Origin: JBBQVS01 sp038211295
Lineage (GTDB): Bacteria > Chloroflexota > Ktedonobacteria > Ktedonobacterales > Ktedonobacteraceae
DNA length: 29,826 bases
Direction: 5' to 3'
Assembly (NCBI GenBank): GCA_038211295.1
Contig: JBBQVS010000048.1
Location: forward strand, 1 to 29,826
The first letter of the stretch is position 1; each line of letters begins with the position of its first letter. Shown piece by piece: positions 1 to 7,303 of the stretch. Under the pieces are notes generated by a model. It made no database searches, had not been told where the DNA came from, and saw only the letters and a program-made list of their open reading frames with translations. The position numbers and the translations under genes are program-made.

Positions 1-139
1 GCAGACGGGAACAGCTAAGGCTTGCACCTTAGAAAACGCTTCTGGACACATGGCCTCTCCTCCTGTCTCGAAAGAGACAACGGGCAAGTCGCGTGGCGGA
101 AAGAAGAATTCCCCTGCTTTCTAAGCGGGGAAGTGTCAA
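1..139 (+). mobile_element. Right end of an IS200/IS605-family element (partial)
   Basis: Seen: an imperfect hairpin at 109-132 with stem TTCCCC (109-114) / GGGGAA (127-132), an unpaired T at 115, inner stem GCTT (116-119) / AAGC (123-126) and a 3-base loop, followed by GTG and then TCAA at 136-139. Known: HUH transposases of this family recognise subterminal hairpins with one extrahelical base and cleave a short distance outside them; TCAA is the right cleavage tetranucleotide of IS608. Two further hairpins lie upstream: TAAGG (16-20) / CCTTA (27-31), and GTCTC-GAAA-GAGAC at 65-78. The left part of the element is outside the window, so tnpA presence and family cannot be judged. Sequence homologous to ABC exporters resumes right after 139, so this is read as the insertion junction. 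Confidence 0.72.
2..124 (+). CDS. tnpB: TnpB-like RNA-guided nuclease, C-terminal 40 codons only (5' end outside window)
   Basis: The frame starting at base 2 is open through 40 codons and stops with TAA at 122-124, inside the terminal hairpin, where tnpB genes of IS200/IS605 elements often end. The visible residues are a basic, Ser/Gly/Lys-rich tail ending in GGKKNSPAF. No catalytic RuvC residue or zinc-ribbon cysteine pair is visible because those lie upstream. TnpB proteins are compact nucleases guided by an RNA made from the element's own right end; they favour retention of the transposon. Identification rests on position, stop placement and the adjoining hairpin, not on domain recognition. 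Alternatively this could be the tail of a decayed copy. Confidence 0.55.
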   Translation, partial: QTGTAKACTLENASGHMASPPVSKETTGKSRGGKKNSPAF

Positions 140-1890
140 GAAGCTATCTCAACAAACATAAAGTAGTCGTGATTGTCGGCTTCTTTTTTGTTATCGCGGC
201 AAACCTAGCAGCATTGCTTTTGCCTTACTTCATTCGGCTAGCAGTTGATAGTCTGCGTGTACACGTGGATACTGGACTGCTAGCCCTTTATGCTCTGTCG
301 ATTGTAGGGGCAGGAACACTGCAAGCTGCCCTTTCATTCTGTGGACGTTTCTTTCCCGCGAAGGCCGCGCGTCAAATCGAGTACGAGTTGCGCGGAAATC
401 TCTTCAAGCACTTTGAAAAGCTTGAACTCGACTACTTTCAACATAACAAAGTGGGCGATCTCGTGGCACGCGCCACAAATGATCTGTCCTCTGTACGCGC
501 GATGCTTGGCCCCGGCATCACCAACCTGATGAACACTCTTGTTGCTTTAGTCGCGACCATCAGCGTAATGCTCACAATTGATGTGCAGTTGACGCTGTAC
601 GCAGGCGTGGTTTTGCCAATGATTACCATTGTCTTCCTCATCGTGGGTGGGCAGATCGAACGCCGCTATAAACGTGTACAGGATCAGTTCGGCGCGGTGT
701 CAGCACAGGCGCAGGAAAACTTTTCTGGTATTCGCATCGTCAAAGCATACACTCAGGAGGAGCATGAGCTGACCGCGTTTCGCGAGGCCAATAGCGAATA
801 TATGCGAAGAAGTATCAGTTTTGCCCGTTACAATTCGTTTTTGTGGCCTATCATGTTCTTTCTTGCGGGTGTTGCGTCTGTTGTCTTGCTCTGGCGAGGG
901 GGTATCGACGTTATCAACGGACGTATTACCCTTGGACAATTAGTACAATTTACTGGCTACCTTGCCCAGTTGACGTGGCCTATGATTGCGTTCGGGTGGG
1001 TGGTCAATCTCTTTCAACAGGGTGCGGCGTCGATGCAACGCATCAATGAGGTAATGGATCACGCCCCCTTGATCGCGTCGCCAATACTGATACAGGCACC
1101 ACAATCAACGCACCTCACAGGGGAAATTGAGTTCCGCCATGTGTCTTTTTCTTATGGCGAACATGAGGTGTTGCACGATATCAACATCAGAGTGCAGGCC
1201 GGCTCATCACTCGCTATCGTAGGCCCAACAGGATCAGGCAAATCAACGCTGGTCAACTTACTCCCACGCTTATTCGATACGACACAGGGGCAGGTAGTGC
1301 TTGATGGAGTCGATGTGCGAGACTTGCAGTTAGACATAGTGCGGCGCGAGATTGGCTATGTGCCACAGGAAACGTTTCTCTTCTCTGTCCCCCTTACAGA
1401 AAATATTGCGTTTGGCGTCGAGTCGTTGAGCGAGGAGCAGATACAGCACGCGCTAGAAATGTCGCAGTTGGCGAAAGACGTAGTAGATTTCCCAGAAGGT
1501 ATTGCGACTATGATCGGTGAGCGTGGCGTGACTCTTTCCGGCGGACAAAAGCAACGCGCAACGCTCGCTCGTGCAATCGCGAAGAACCCAGCTATTCTGG
1601 TGCTTGACGATGCGATGTCGAGTGTCGATACGCATACTGAGGCCGAAATCCTCCGTCACCTGCGCGATGTAATGCAGGGACGCACCACTATTGTCATTTC
1701 ACATCGCTGCTCTACGGTAAAAAATCTCGATCATATCGTCGTACTTGATGAGGGACGTATTGTTGAAGAAGGTACGCACAGCTCTCTGGTTCAGCAACGT
1801 GGCATCTACGCAGAGATGTACCGCAGACAACTTATCGGCGAAGAATTAGAGGATACAAGCGATCATGGCGACGTTCTTTCAGGAAGATGA
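133..1890 (+). CDS. ABC exporter half-transporter, degenerate-ATPase subunit; N-terminus replaced by IS end
   Basis: An N-terminal six-helix exporter membrane domain is followed by an ATPase domain. Residues from the proposed start: Walker A GPTGSGKS 364-371, signature LSGGQ 468-472, Walker B with Asp-Asp at 492-493 where Glu is normal at 493, and the switch His in VISHR. The Asp marks the non-catalytic partner of heterodimeric exporters. GTG 133 is the first plausible start; in-frame codons further left are IS sequence and do not look like a transporter. Family members normally carry some 10-20 residues before the SYLNKHK-like elbow segment, so the native start is probably lost to the insertion, and the GTG itself lies within the IS terminus. 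The gene overlaps the next by 26 bases, so they are co-transcribed. Substrate cannot be told; lipid or drug export is typical. Confidence 0.9.
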   Translation: MSRSYLNKHKVVVIVGFFFVIAANLAALLLPYFIRLAVDSLRVHVDTGLLALYALSIVGAGTLQAALSFCGRFFPAKAARQIEYELRGNLFKHFEKLELDYFQHNKVGDLVARATNDLSSVRAMLGPGITNLMNTLVALVATISVMLTIDVQLTLYAGVVLPMITIVFLIVGGQIERRYKRVQDQFGAVSAQAQENFSGIRIVKAYTQEEHELTAFREANSEYMRRSISFARYNSFLWPIMFFLAGVASVVLLWRGGIDVINGRITLGQLVQFTGYLAQLTWPMIAFGWVVNLFQQGAASMQRINEVMDHAPLIASPILIQAPQSTHLTGEIEFRHVSFSYGEHEVLHDINIRVQAGSSLAIVGPTGSGKSTLVNLLPRLFDTTQGQVVLDGVDVRDLQLDIVRREIGYVPQETFLFSVPLTENIAFGVESLSEEQIQHALEMSQLAKDVVDFPEGIATMIGERGVTLSGGQKQRATLARAIAKNPAILVLDDAMSSVDTHTEAEILRHLRDVMQGRTTIVISHRCSTVKNLDHIVVLDEGRIVEEGTHSSLVQQRGIYAEMYRRQLIGEELEDTSDHGDVLSGR

Positions 1891-3661
1891 TATTGTTGGG
1901 AAGGCGTATGATGCACGCATCGTGCGCCGCTTGCTTACGTATGTACGGCCCTATACGCGCTTGTCGGTCTTCGCGCTACTACTACTCTTGATTGTCTCAC
2001 TGTTAGACCTGGTTGGGCCAGCATTGACAGGCTACGGCATCGACCACTATATCGCGCCAAATACCCTTCACATGAATGCAGCACAGCGCGGCTATGGTAT
2101 TCTGGGAGTCGCTATTGCCTTTCTCGTTGTGCTGATCGTTGGTCTAATCCTTCGCTATATTCATCTACTGCTTCTCAACGTAGTGGGGCAACGTATTATG
2201 TTCGATATGCGCTCGGAGATGTTCGATCATCTGCAACGGCTCTCGCTCTCTTACTTTGACCACAATCCTGTGGGCCGCATAATGACACGTCTCACAAACG
2301 ACGTTGATTCGCTCAACGAAGTTTTTACATCGGGCGCGATCTCAATCCTTGGCGACTTTATCACGCTACTTGGTGTGGCGATTGCGTTGCTTGTTATCAA
2401 CTGGCAGCTTGCACTGGTAACGTTCGTGGTGTTACCGCCACTCTACTGGGTCGCGACGTATTTCCGCGTCGCTATGCGCGACAATTTTCGCGCCATCCGC
2501 GTGCGTATCGCGCGTATCAATGCCTATGCCGCCGAAAACATCGCCGGCATGTCTATCGTGCAACTCTTCAACCGCGAACAGCGCAACTTCGAGCGGTTCG
2601 ATGTTCTAAATACTGACTACCTTGACCAGAACGTGCGCTCACTGCTCTACTTTTTCCTGTTTGGCTCAGTGACCACCCTTTTAAGTTCCGTCGCGATTGG
2701 CCTGATTATCTGGTACGGTGGCGGACGTATTCTGGCGGGAGCATTGACGCTGGGCGCGATTGTAGCGTACCTGCAATATGTAGATCGTTTCTTTCTGCCG
2801 GTACGCGACCTTGCAGAGAAATATAACATTCTACAATCTGCGATGGCCAGTTCTGAACGTATCTTCAAAATCATTGATGAGCCGCTCGCAGTACAAGACC
2901 CAAAGCAACCCCGTTCATTGGAAAAAGTGCATGGCGAGATTGAATTTAAGGACGTGTGGTTCGCGTATAATCCAGGTGAGTGGGTACTCAAGGGCATTTC
3001 ATTCAAGATACGCCCAGGAGAACGCGTTGCATTCGTGGGCGCGACTGGTGCGGGGAAAACATCGCTTATCAGTCTTGTCTCACGCTTCTATGATATTCAA
3101 AAGGGCGAAATTCTGATTGACGGCGTAAATATCCGTGATGTACAACAGCGCGACCTGCGCCAACACGTCGGGGCGGTGCTACAAGACCCGTTTATCTTCT
3201 CTGGCACAATCGCCAGCAATATTCGCCTGCACGAGGAACGCATCACCGACGAACAGATGCGCCAGGCGGCGGAATACGTCAACGCGGCACACTTTATTGA
3301 GCGGTTGCCTAATACATACAACGAGGAGATACGCGAACGCGGAGCGGGCCTCTCTGTCGGGCAGAAACAGTTGCTTGCCTTTGCACGCGCCATTGCCTTC
3401 AACCCGGAAATTCTCCTGATTTTGGATGAAGCAACCTCAAGCGTCGATACGGAAACAGAGGTACTTATTCAAGACGCCCTGAACAAGCTCATGCACAATC
3501 GTACCTCGATTGTCATTGCCCATCGTCTCTCAACTATCCGCAATGTTGATCGTATCATCGTGATGCACAAGGGACACATTGTGGAACAAGGGAGCCATGA
3601 TGAGCTTTTGCATCGTGAGGGAATGTACAAGCGTCTCTACGAATTTCAGTACGCTCAATAG
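1865..3661 (+). CDS. ABC exporter half-transporter, catalytic-ATPase subunit
   Basis: A 598-residue protein with an N-terminal transmembrane domain (helices from about residue 30 to 320) and a C-terminal ATPase domain. Walker A GATGAGKT is at 392-399, the signature is LSVGQ at 496-500 instead of LSGGQ, Walker B ends in Asp-Glu with catalytic Glu522, and the switch His is in VIAHR. It keeps the Glu that the upstream subunit lacks but has the altered signature, so the pair would form one consensus and one degenerate nucleotide site, as in TM287/288- or BmrCD-type exporters. ATG 1865 lies 26 bases inside the preceding gene, which suggests translational coupling. A hairpin overlaps its stop codon. 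Substrate unknown. Confidence 0.93.
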   Translation: MATFFQEDDIVGKAYDARIVRRLLTYVRPYTRLSVFALLLLLIVSLLDLVGPALTGYGIDHYIAPNTLHMNAAQRGYGILGVAIAFLVVLIVGLILRYIHLLLLNVVGQRIMFDMRSEMFDHLQRLSLSYFDHNPVGRIMTRLTNDVDSLNEVFTSGAISILGDFITLLGVAIALLVINWQLALVTFVVLPPLYWVATYFRVAMRDNFRAIRVRIARINAYAAENIAGMSIVQLFNREQRNFERFDVLNTDYLDQNVRSLLYFFLFGSVTTLLSSVAIGLIIWYGGGRILAGALTLGAIVAYLQYVDRFFLPVRDLAEKYNILQSAMASSERIFKIIDEPLAVQDPKQPRSLEKVHGEIEFKDVWFAYNPGEWVLKGISFKIRPGERVAFVGATGAGKTSLISLVSRFYDIQKGEILIDGVNIRDVQQRDLRQHVGAVLQDPFIFSGTIASNIRLHEERITDEQMRQAAEYVNAAHFIERLPNTYNEEIRERGAGLSVGQKQLLAFARAIAFNPEILLILDEATSSVDTETEVLIQDALNKLMHNRTSIVIAHRLSTIRNVDRIIVMHKGHIVEQGSHDELLHREGMYKRLYEFQYAQ

Positions 3662-3684
3662 CTACAGAGTACGACTGTGGCTAT
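3658..3684 (+). terminator. Hairpin at the end of the ABC exporter operon
   Basis: Stem ATAGCTACAG (3658-3667), loop of 7, stem CTGTGGCTAT (3675-3684), followed by an A/T-rich tract. The only non-Watson-Crick pair is T-G, a valid G-U in plus-strand RNA. The TAG stop of the upstream gene lies inside the stem. It may also sit at the end of the convergent gene. Confidence 0.5.
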
Positions 3685-3685
3685 A

Positions 3686-4903
3686 TTATATAGCACACGA
3701 CAGGTCTAGTTGCGCGTCTTGTACATCGTGTGGTTCCTCGACAGGGACGGTCTGTACGTCCTCGCCGTAATATTCGGGATGGTCAAGCGCGTGTTGCACG
3801 ATGCGCTCAACATCGGCGAGGCTATTGATATGCACAAGTTCGTTGCGAACACGTTTCGCTCCGGGAAAGTGACCGAGATACCATCCCATGTGCTTACGTA
3901 ACTCAATAAAATGGTCTTCGCCTTTGAGTTTGGCATGAACGCGTGCATGTTCAAGAGCCATCGCGAGTCGCTCTTCTCGCGTTGGCAACACATCAGGTAA
4001 GTCCTCCATTGTAGGATTGACACCCGCGTTTAGCAAGCCTTTCAACGTCTCTCTATGACGAAAGAGCCAGGGATTGCCATAGCTTGCGCGTCCAATAAGC
4101 ACACCGTGTACGCCCGATGTACGGATGCGTTGCGCGGCTTCATAAAGCGTATGAATATCGCCATTGCCCAGGATGAGCGTATCGGTTTTACGCACGATCT
4201 CGGCGGCGGCAGCAATCGCGTCCCAGTCGGCCTCGCCCTTATAGTGCTGAGCAAGCGTGCGTCCATGTAGCGAGATGTTAGCCGGCTCCATTTCGAGCAA
4301 GTCCTGTACCCAATCGGTGATTGTGACAGTATCGTAGCCCAGGCGCGTTTTGACGGAGACAGGCAGTAAACGACGCTCAATTCTGTGTGTGTCGCCCCAG
4401 ATACGCACACGATCCTCGTTCATTTGACGAATACGCTCGATGCGTGTCGGCTCCATCTCCAGTTCTTCCAATGTATGGCCATTGGCCCAGTCACGTACCC
4501 CCTGTTGCGTGGCGCGAATAATTTCTTTCGCGATATCGGGGACACGAATAAGTGCGGCTCCCCCACCCTTACTTGCTACCGCGCTTGCGGGACAGCCCAT
4601 ATTGATATCAACACCATCAAAGCCCAGCTCACATACGACGTGCGCGGCCTTATAAAAATATTCGGGACGGCACCCGAAAATCTGCGCGATGACAGGTCGT
4701 TCCGCAGAGGTATAGAGGAAATCGCGAAAGATACGGTCACTGCCGCGCCAGAGTCCCTCTACGTTGGTGAATTCGGTCAGCACAATGTCAGGTCGCCCAT
4801 AAAGACCGTGCATGGTGCGACACGGCGCGTCTGTGACGCCATCCATTGGTGCCAGACCGATTATTGGCTGTGAGACGGTATTCCAGAATGATGTCGGCTT
4901 CAT
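3686..4903 (-). CDS. dus: tRNA-dihydrouridine synthase (DusB-like), with an insertion
   Basis: An FMN- and NADPH-dependent enzyme that reduces uridines in the tRNA D-loop. Seen: the FMN-binding start GLAPMDGVTDAPCR (residues 16-29), catalytic Cys104 in DINMGCPAS, KTRLGYD of the barrel, LHGRTLAQHYKG, NGDIHT and the phosphate-binding IGRASYGNPW. At 405 residues it is longer than the usual 320-350. Extra length lies in a charged segment at about 128-175 (DWANG to RIERR) between the Cys loop and the KTRLG strand, and in an acidic C-terminal tail. Start ATG 4903 gives a standard N-terminus close to the first barrel strand. It stands alone, with its own promoter candidate, and converges on the ABC exporter genes. 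Confidence 0.93.
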   Translation of the reverse strand: MKPTSFWNTVSQPIIGLAPMDGVTDAPCRTMHGLYGRPDIVLTEFTNVEGLWRGSDRIFRDFLYTSAERPVIAQIFGCRPEYFYKAAHVVCELGFDGVDINMGCPASAVASKGGGAALIRVPDIAKEIIRATQQGVRDWANGHTLEELEMEPTRIERIRQMNEDRVRIWGDTHRIERRLLPVSVKTRLGYDTVTITDWVQDLLEMEPANISLHGRTLAQHYKGEADWDAIAAAAEIVRKTDTLILGNGDIHTLYEAAQRIRTSGVHGVLIGRASYGNPWLFRHRETLKGLLNAGVNPTMEDLPDVLPTREERLAMALEHARVHAKLKGEDHFIELRKHMGWYLGHFPGAKRVRNELVHINSLADVERIVQHALDHPEYYGEDVQTVPVEEPHDVQDAQLDLSCAI

Positions 4904-4972
4904 ATGTCTCTATCTTCTTTAATGTTGAGTAGCAAATATTTTAGTAGCTTAACGTATTTTTGTAGTGTACTG

Positions 4973-5001
4973 TTTATAGCATATAAGAGCTTTTTACGCA
5001 A
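4973..5001 (-). promoter_or_regulatory. Promoter candidate for the dus gene
   Basis: On the minus strand TTGCGT is followed after 17 bases by TATAAA, preceded by TG in the extended -10 position. The transcription start would lie about 60 bases before the ATG at 4903. Confidence 0.45.
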
Positions 5002-5022
5002 GGTTGAAGGTGTTGAGGTCAG

Positions 5023-5062
5023 GCTATGACAGGAGAAAGCCTATGCTTCCCACTGTCACAGC
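5023..5062 (-). terminator. Hairpin downstream of gnd
   Basis: Outer arms 5023-5032 and 5053-5062, inner arms around a CTAT loop at 5041-5044. On the plus strand several pairs are A-C mismatches; on the minus strand these become G-U, giving a stem of about 17 of 18 pairs. This supports an RNA structure made from the gnd transcript. No U-tract follows it. Confidence 0.5.
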
Positions 5063-5079
5063 AATCAAAAAGAAAACGG

Positions 5080-6147
5080 TTAGATCGCGCCCGCGCCTGT
5101 TTCTGGAGAGGTATCGGCCTTATGTGTCTCCTCGGTCTCGACGTGTCCACCGAACTGGAAGCGCATCGCTGACATGATGCGGTTGCCGAAGTCGGCCTGA
5201 CCGCGTGAGCTAAAGCGTTCGTAGAGCGCGGAGGTCAACACATGCGCCGGAACGCCCTCATCGATTGCGGCGGCGATTGTCCAACGACCCTCGCCAGAGT
5301 CGGCGACGCGTCCTTTGAAGCCTTCGAGGTTGGGACTCTGTAGAAACGCGCTGGCGGTGAGGTCGAGTAGCCAGGAACCGATGACGCTACCGCGCCGCCA
5401 GAGTTCCGCAATCTCTGGCAAGTTCATATCGTACTGGTAGTATTCAGGACTGCTGATCGGTGCTGTTTCAGCATCGATAGTCTGTGTGTCTTTGCCAATA
5501 TTCGCGAAATGCAGAATGTTGAGGCCCTCGGCATAGGCCGCCATGATACCATACTCGATGCCATTGTGAACCATTTTGACGAAGTGACCCGCTCCATGCG
5601 GCCCACAATGCAGATAGCCCTGCTCTGCCGTCGTCGCCTGCATCTTCTCGCGTCCAGGAGTACGCTCAACCGAGCCAACACCAGGGGCCAGCGTCGAGAA
5701 AATGGGGTCGAGCCGTTTGACGATCTCGTCCTCTCCACCGATCATCTGACAATAGCCACGTTCCAGGCCCCAGACGCCACCACTTGTACCCACGTCAAGA
5801 TAGTGAATGCCAAACTCTTTGAGCGTTTTTGCGCGACGGATATCATCATGATAGTATGAGTTACCACCATCGATAATCACATCGTCCTTTGCCATCAGTG
5901 GAATCAACACTTCCAGTGTCGCGTCAACCGAGGCAGCAGGAACCATCAACCAGACAGTTCGTGGCTGCGCGAGCTGCTTTACAAGCTCTTCCAGCGATGT
6001 TGTGCCACCGGTAATTGCTTTATCATCCAGTGCACCTTGCACGGTAGTCTGGCGGCGTGCGGAACCAATAACCGTATGTCCGTTGCGAAGTAAACGTTTC
6101 GCCATGTTCGCACCCATGCGACCCAGGCCAATCAATCCAAGTTCCAT
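5080..6147 (-). CDS. gnd: 6-phosphogluconate dehydrogenase, decarboxylating (short form)
   Basis: Oxidises and decarboxylates 6-phosphogluconate to ribulose 5-phosphate, yielding NAD(P)H in the pentose phosphate pathway. Seen: the nucleotide-binding loop GLGRMG at residues 7-12, DGGNSYY, the substrate segment GTSGGVWGLERG, and the HFVKMVHNGIEYG helix holding the catalytic Lys and Asn. The C-terminal part (GEGRWT, then ALYERFSSRG) is typical of the short Gnd class, which is smaller than the E. coli type of about 470 residues. At 355 residues it is slightly long for the class, with a divergent central linker after the Lys helix. The start ATG 6147 sits directly before the Rossmann strand. The gene appears monocistronic, with a hairpin 18 bases past its stop. 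Confidence 0.93.
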   Translation of the reverse strand: MELGLIGLGRMGANMAKRLLRNGHTVIGSARRQTTVQGALDDKAITGGTTSLEELVKQLAQPRTVWLMVPAASVDATLEVLIPLMAKDDVIIDGGNSYYHDDIRRAKTLKEFGIHYLDVGTSGGVWGLERGYCQMIGGEDEIVKRLDPIFSTLAPGVGSVERTPGREKMQATTAEQGYLHCGPHGAGHFVKMVHNGIEYGIMAAYAEGLNILHFANIGKDTQTIDAETAPISSPEYYQYDMNLPEIAELWRRGSVIGSWLLDLTASAFLQSPNLEGFKGRVADSGEGRWTIAAAIDEGVPAHVLTSALYERFSSRGQADFGNRIMSAMRFQFGGHVETEETHKADTSPETGAGAI

Positions 6148-6334
6148 TATAGAAATCCTTTCTCGTTGTCACTGTTCAGTACAGAACGAGTCACTCAAAA
6201 AGTCCGCTCTTATGTATACCACGTTTCAAATAAGCAAAGCGTCCTGTACGCAATCATTATACGGCAATTTCAGGGTTCCATGTGCTCATATTAGCCTTTC
6301 GTCAGGCAACTATTTGGCAAAATGGCAACAAAAA

Positions 6335-6406
6335 TGTTCCCGACAGGAATCGAACCTGCCCACATGGCTTCGGAGGCCAATGCTCTATCCACTGAGCTAC
6401 GGGAAC
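6335..6406 (-). tRNA. tRNA-Arg (anticodon CCG)
   Basis: On the minus strand a full cloverleaf folds: acceptor GTTCCCG/CGGGAAC, D-arm GCTC/GAGC, anticodon loop CTCCGAA with anticodon CCG at 6373-6371, and T-arm CAGG-TTCGATT-CCTG. The first anticodon-stem pair is a T-T mismatch. The discriminator is A and CCA is not encoded. It reads the CGG arginine codon. Confidence 0.95.
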
Positions 6407-6452
6407 GTTCCTATGATAATAGCATATGTGTCAAATAATCTCAAGGTTTGTC

Positions 6453-6605
6453 TTAGCCACCGAACATATATACCCCTGACAAGAGTAGGAGCATGATAGG
6501 GGCAAACCTATTGAGTCCAAACGAACCCGTGAAGTTGCTTGATAAGGTCGAGAACATGCCGAGGGCAAGCACCGCTACTACTGTGCTACATGTTTCGTCG
6601 CTCAT
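6453..6605 (-). CDS. Possible small two-helix membrane protein (doubtful)
   Basis: I do not recognise this 50-residue frame. From the ATG at 6605 it encodes two hydrophobic stretches (about residues 8-22 and 35-48) separated by a polar FTGSFGLNR turn, the look of a small membrane hairpin. AAGAG about seven bases upstream could serve as a weak ribosome site. It lies downstream of the DUF2267 gene on the same strand, but past a strong hairpin, and just before the tRNA. Chance open frames of this size are common, so it is a candidate only. Confidence 0.22.
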   Translation of the reverse strand: MSDETCSTVVAVLALGMFSTLSSNFTGSFGLNRFAPIMLLLLSGVYMFGG

Positions 6606-6645
6606 GCGACTCTTAGTGCAACGCAGCTCCGTCACGCATGTCTGT

Positions 6646-6683
6646 GTATAGTAGTGACGAGGCTTGCCCCGTCACTACTATAC
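6646..6683 (-). terminator. Near-perfect 38-base palindrome; terminator or dispersed palindromic repeat
   Basis: Arms GTATAGTAGTGACG (6646-6659) and CGTCACTACTATAC (6670-6683) pair perfectly, and the interior GGC-TT-GCC continues the stem after one A-C mismatch that becomes G-U in minus-strand RNA. It starts 38 bases past the DUF2267 stop on that strand. No U-run follows, so it may act with Rho, protect the transcript end, or be a dispersed palindromic repeat. No second copy was noticed in this window. Confidence 0.5.
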
Positions 6684-6720
6684 ATCATCCTACTATGCTG
6701 ATAACACTGTAATAAGAGGG

Positions 6721-7143
6721 CTACTCCACTACAGCGTCCCCTAATTCAGGAATTTCCCCCTCGTTTTGCACATCGAATATCTTCGCGAAATCCGACGGCA
6801 ATTGTGCGCGTACATCGTTCATTTCGCCAACGGACACAGCTTCGCTTAACAGGCCGCACACGACACGCGCATGAAAGGTAGCTTCCTCTAGTGCGACTTC
6901 CTCACGCTCGCTTATGCGTCGAAAAAACTCGTCAAGATCATAACTATCTCCAATACCAGCATAGCCTGGTTGCAGGTACAACGCAAGGTCTTGCGGTAAC
7001 TGTGCCGCGAGCTGTGTTGCTTCGTTGCCGTGCAATCGTCCCGCTATCGTCTCAAGCGTTGCCTTCGTTGCTTTCTCCGCCTCTTGACTCGTGGCAAGAC
7101 GCGCACGTTTCCGCACCTGTGCAATAAACTCTTCGTATTTCAT
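6721..7143 (-). CDS. DUF2267 family protein
   Basis: A 140-residue soluble protein beginning MKYEEFIAQVRKRA, the typical opening of DUF2267 proteins, followed by amphipathic helices with LETIAGRL, the conserved LAAQLPQDL segment, and a second half that repeats the layout (VCGLLSEAV, RAQLPSDFAKIF). No enzyme motif, membrane segment or signal is visible and the molecular role of the family is not known to me. ATG 7143 was chosen because GGAG lies about 12 bases upstream and the family begins there; codons further upstream look like leader. It diverges from comEA, sharing a 160-base intergenic region, and ends before a strong hairpin. Confidence 0.85.
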   Translation of the reverse strand: MKYEEFIAQVRKRARLATSQEAEKATKATLETIAGRLHGNEATQLAAQLPQDLALYLQPGYAGIGDSYDLDEFFRRISEREEVALEEATFHARVVCGLLSEAVSVGEMNDVRAQLPSDFAKIFDVQNEGEIPELGDAVVE

Positions 7144-7233
7144 TCTTGTTGTTCTCCGCTCTAAATGGTGTGTTGTGAGTATTTCGTCTAGTATCACGCT
7201 CGCTGGGAACAAAAAGTTTCTTTCACTTCCCTA

Positions 7234-7262
7234 TTGACAATTCTCAATTGATTTGTTATATT
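7234..7262 (+). promoter_or_regulatory. Promoter of the comEA-comEC locus with flanking inverted repeat
   Basis: TTGACA at 7234-7239, 17-base spacer, TATATT at 7257-7262: the best sigma70-type promoter seen in the window. TCTCAA (7242-7247) and TTGAGA (7268-7273) form an inverted repeat around the -10, and 7234-7247 is itself nearly palindromic (TTGACAATTCTCAA). A regulator binding here would cover the promoter. Confidence 0.65.
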
Positions 7263-7303
7263 TTCACTTGAGAACTATAAGTCGGAGGGAGAGGGAAATA
7301 TTT

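Larger units (their letters stand above)
1..155 (+). ncRNA. Candidate omega RNA (reRNA) 3' part with guide
   Basis: In TnpB systems the guide RNA overlaps the 3' end of tnpB and the right end, and its guide is the flanking DNA just outside the element. Here the stem-loops at 16-31 and 65-78 (GAAA tetraloop) and the terminal hairpin at 109-132 fit such a scaffold. The guide would begin at about base 140, inside the ABC transporter gene. Structure is seen; transcription is inferred. Confidence 0.4.
6407..6720. other. Intergenic stretch between tRNA-Arg and the DUF2267 gene
   Basis: These 314 bases hold no confident gene. They contain one strong palindromic hairpin (6646-6683) and one doubtful 50-codon membrane ORF on the minus strand (6453-6605), both listed separately. 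No attachment-site repeat of the tRNA 3' end was seen. Confidence 0.6.

Noticed and set aside
6002..6496. Plus-strand open frame of 164 codons
   Set aside because: It runs through the start of gnd and across the whole tRNA-Arg, so it cannot be a real gene as read.
6335..7212. tRNA-Arg as an attachment site for an integrated element
   Set aside because: No direct repeat of the tRNA 3' end was seen nearby, and the recombinase-like gene is over 5 kb away with ordinary genes between.
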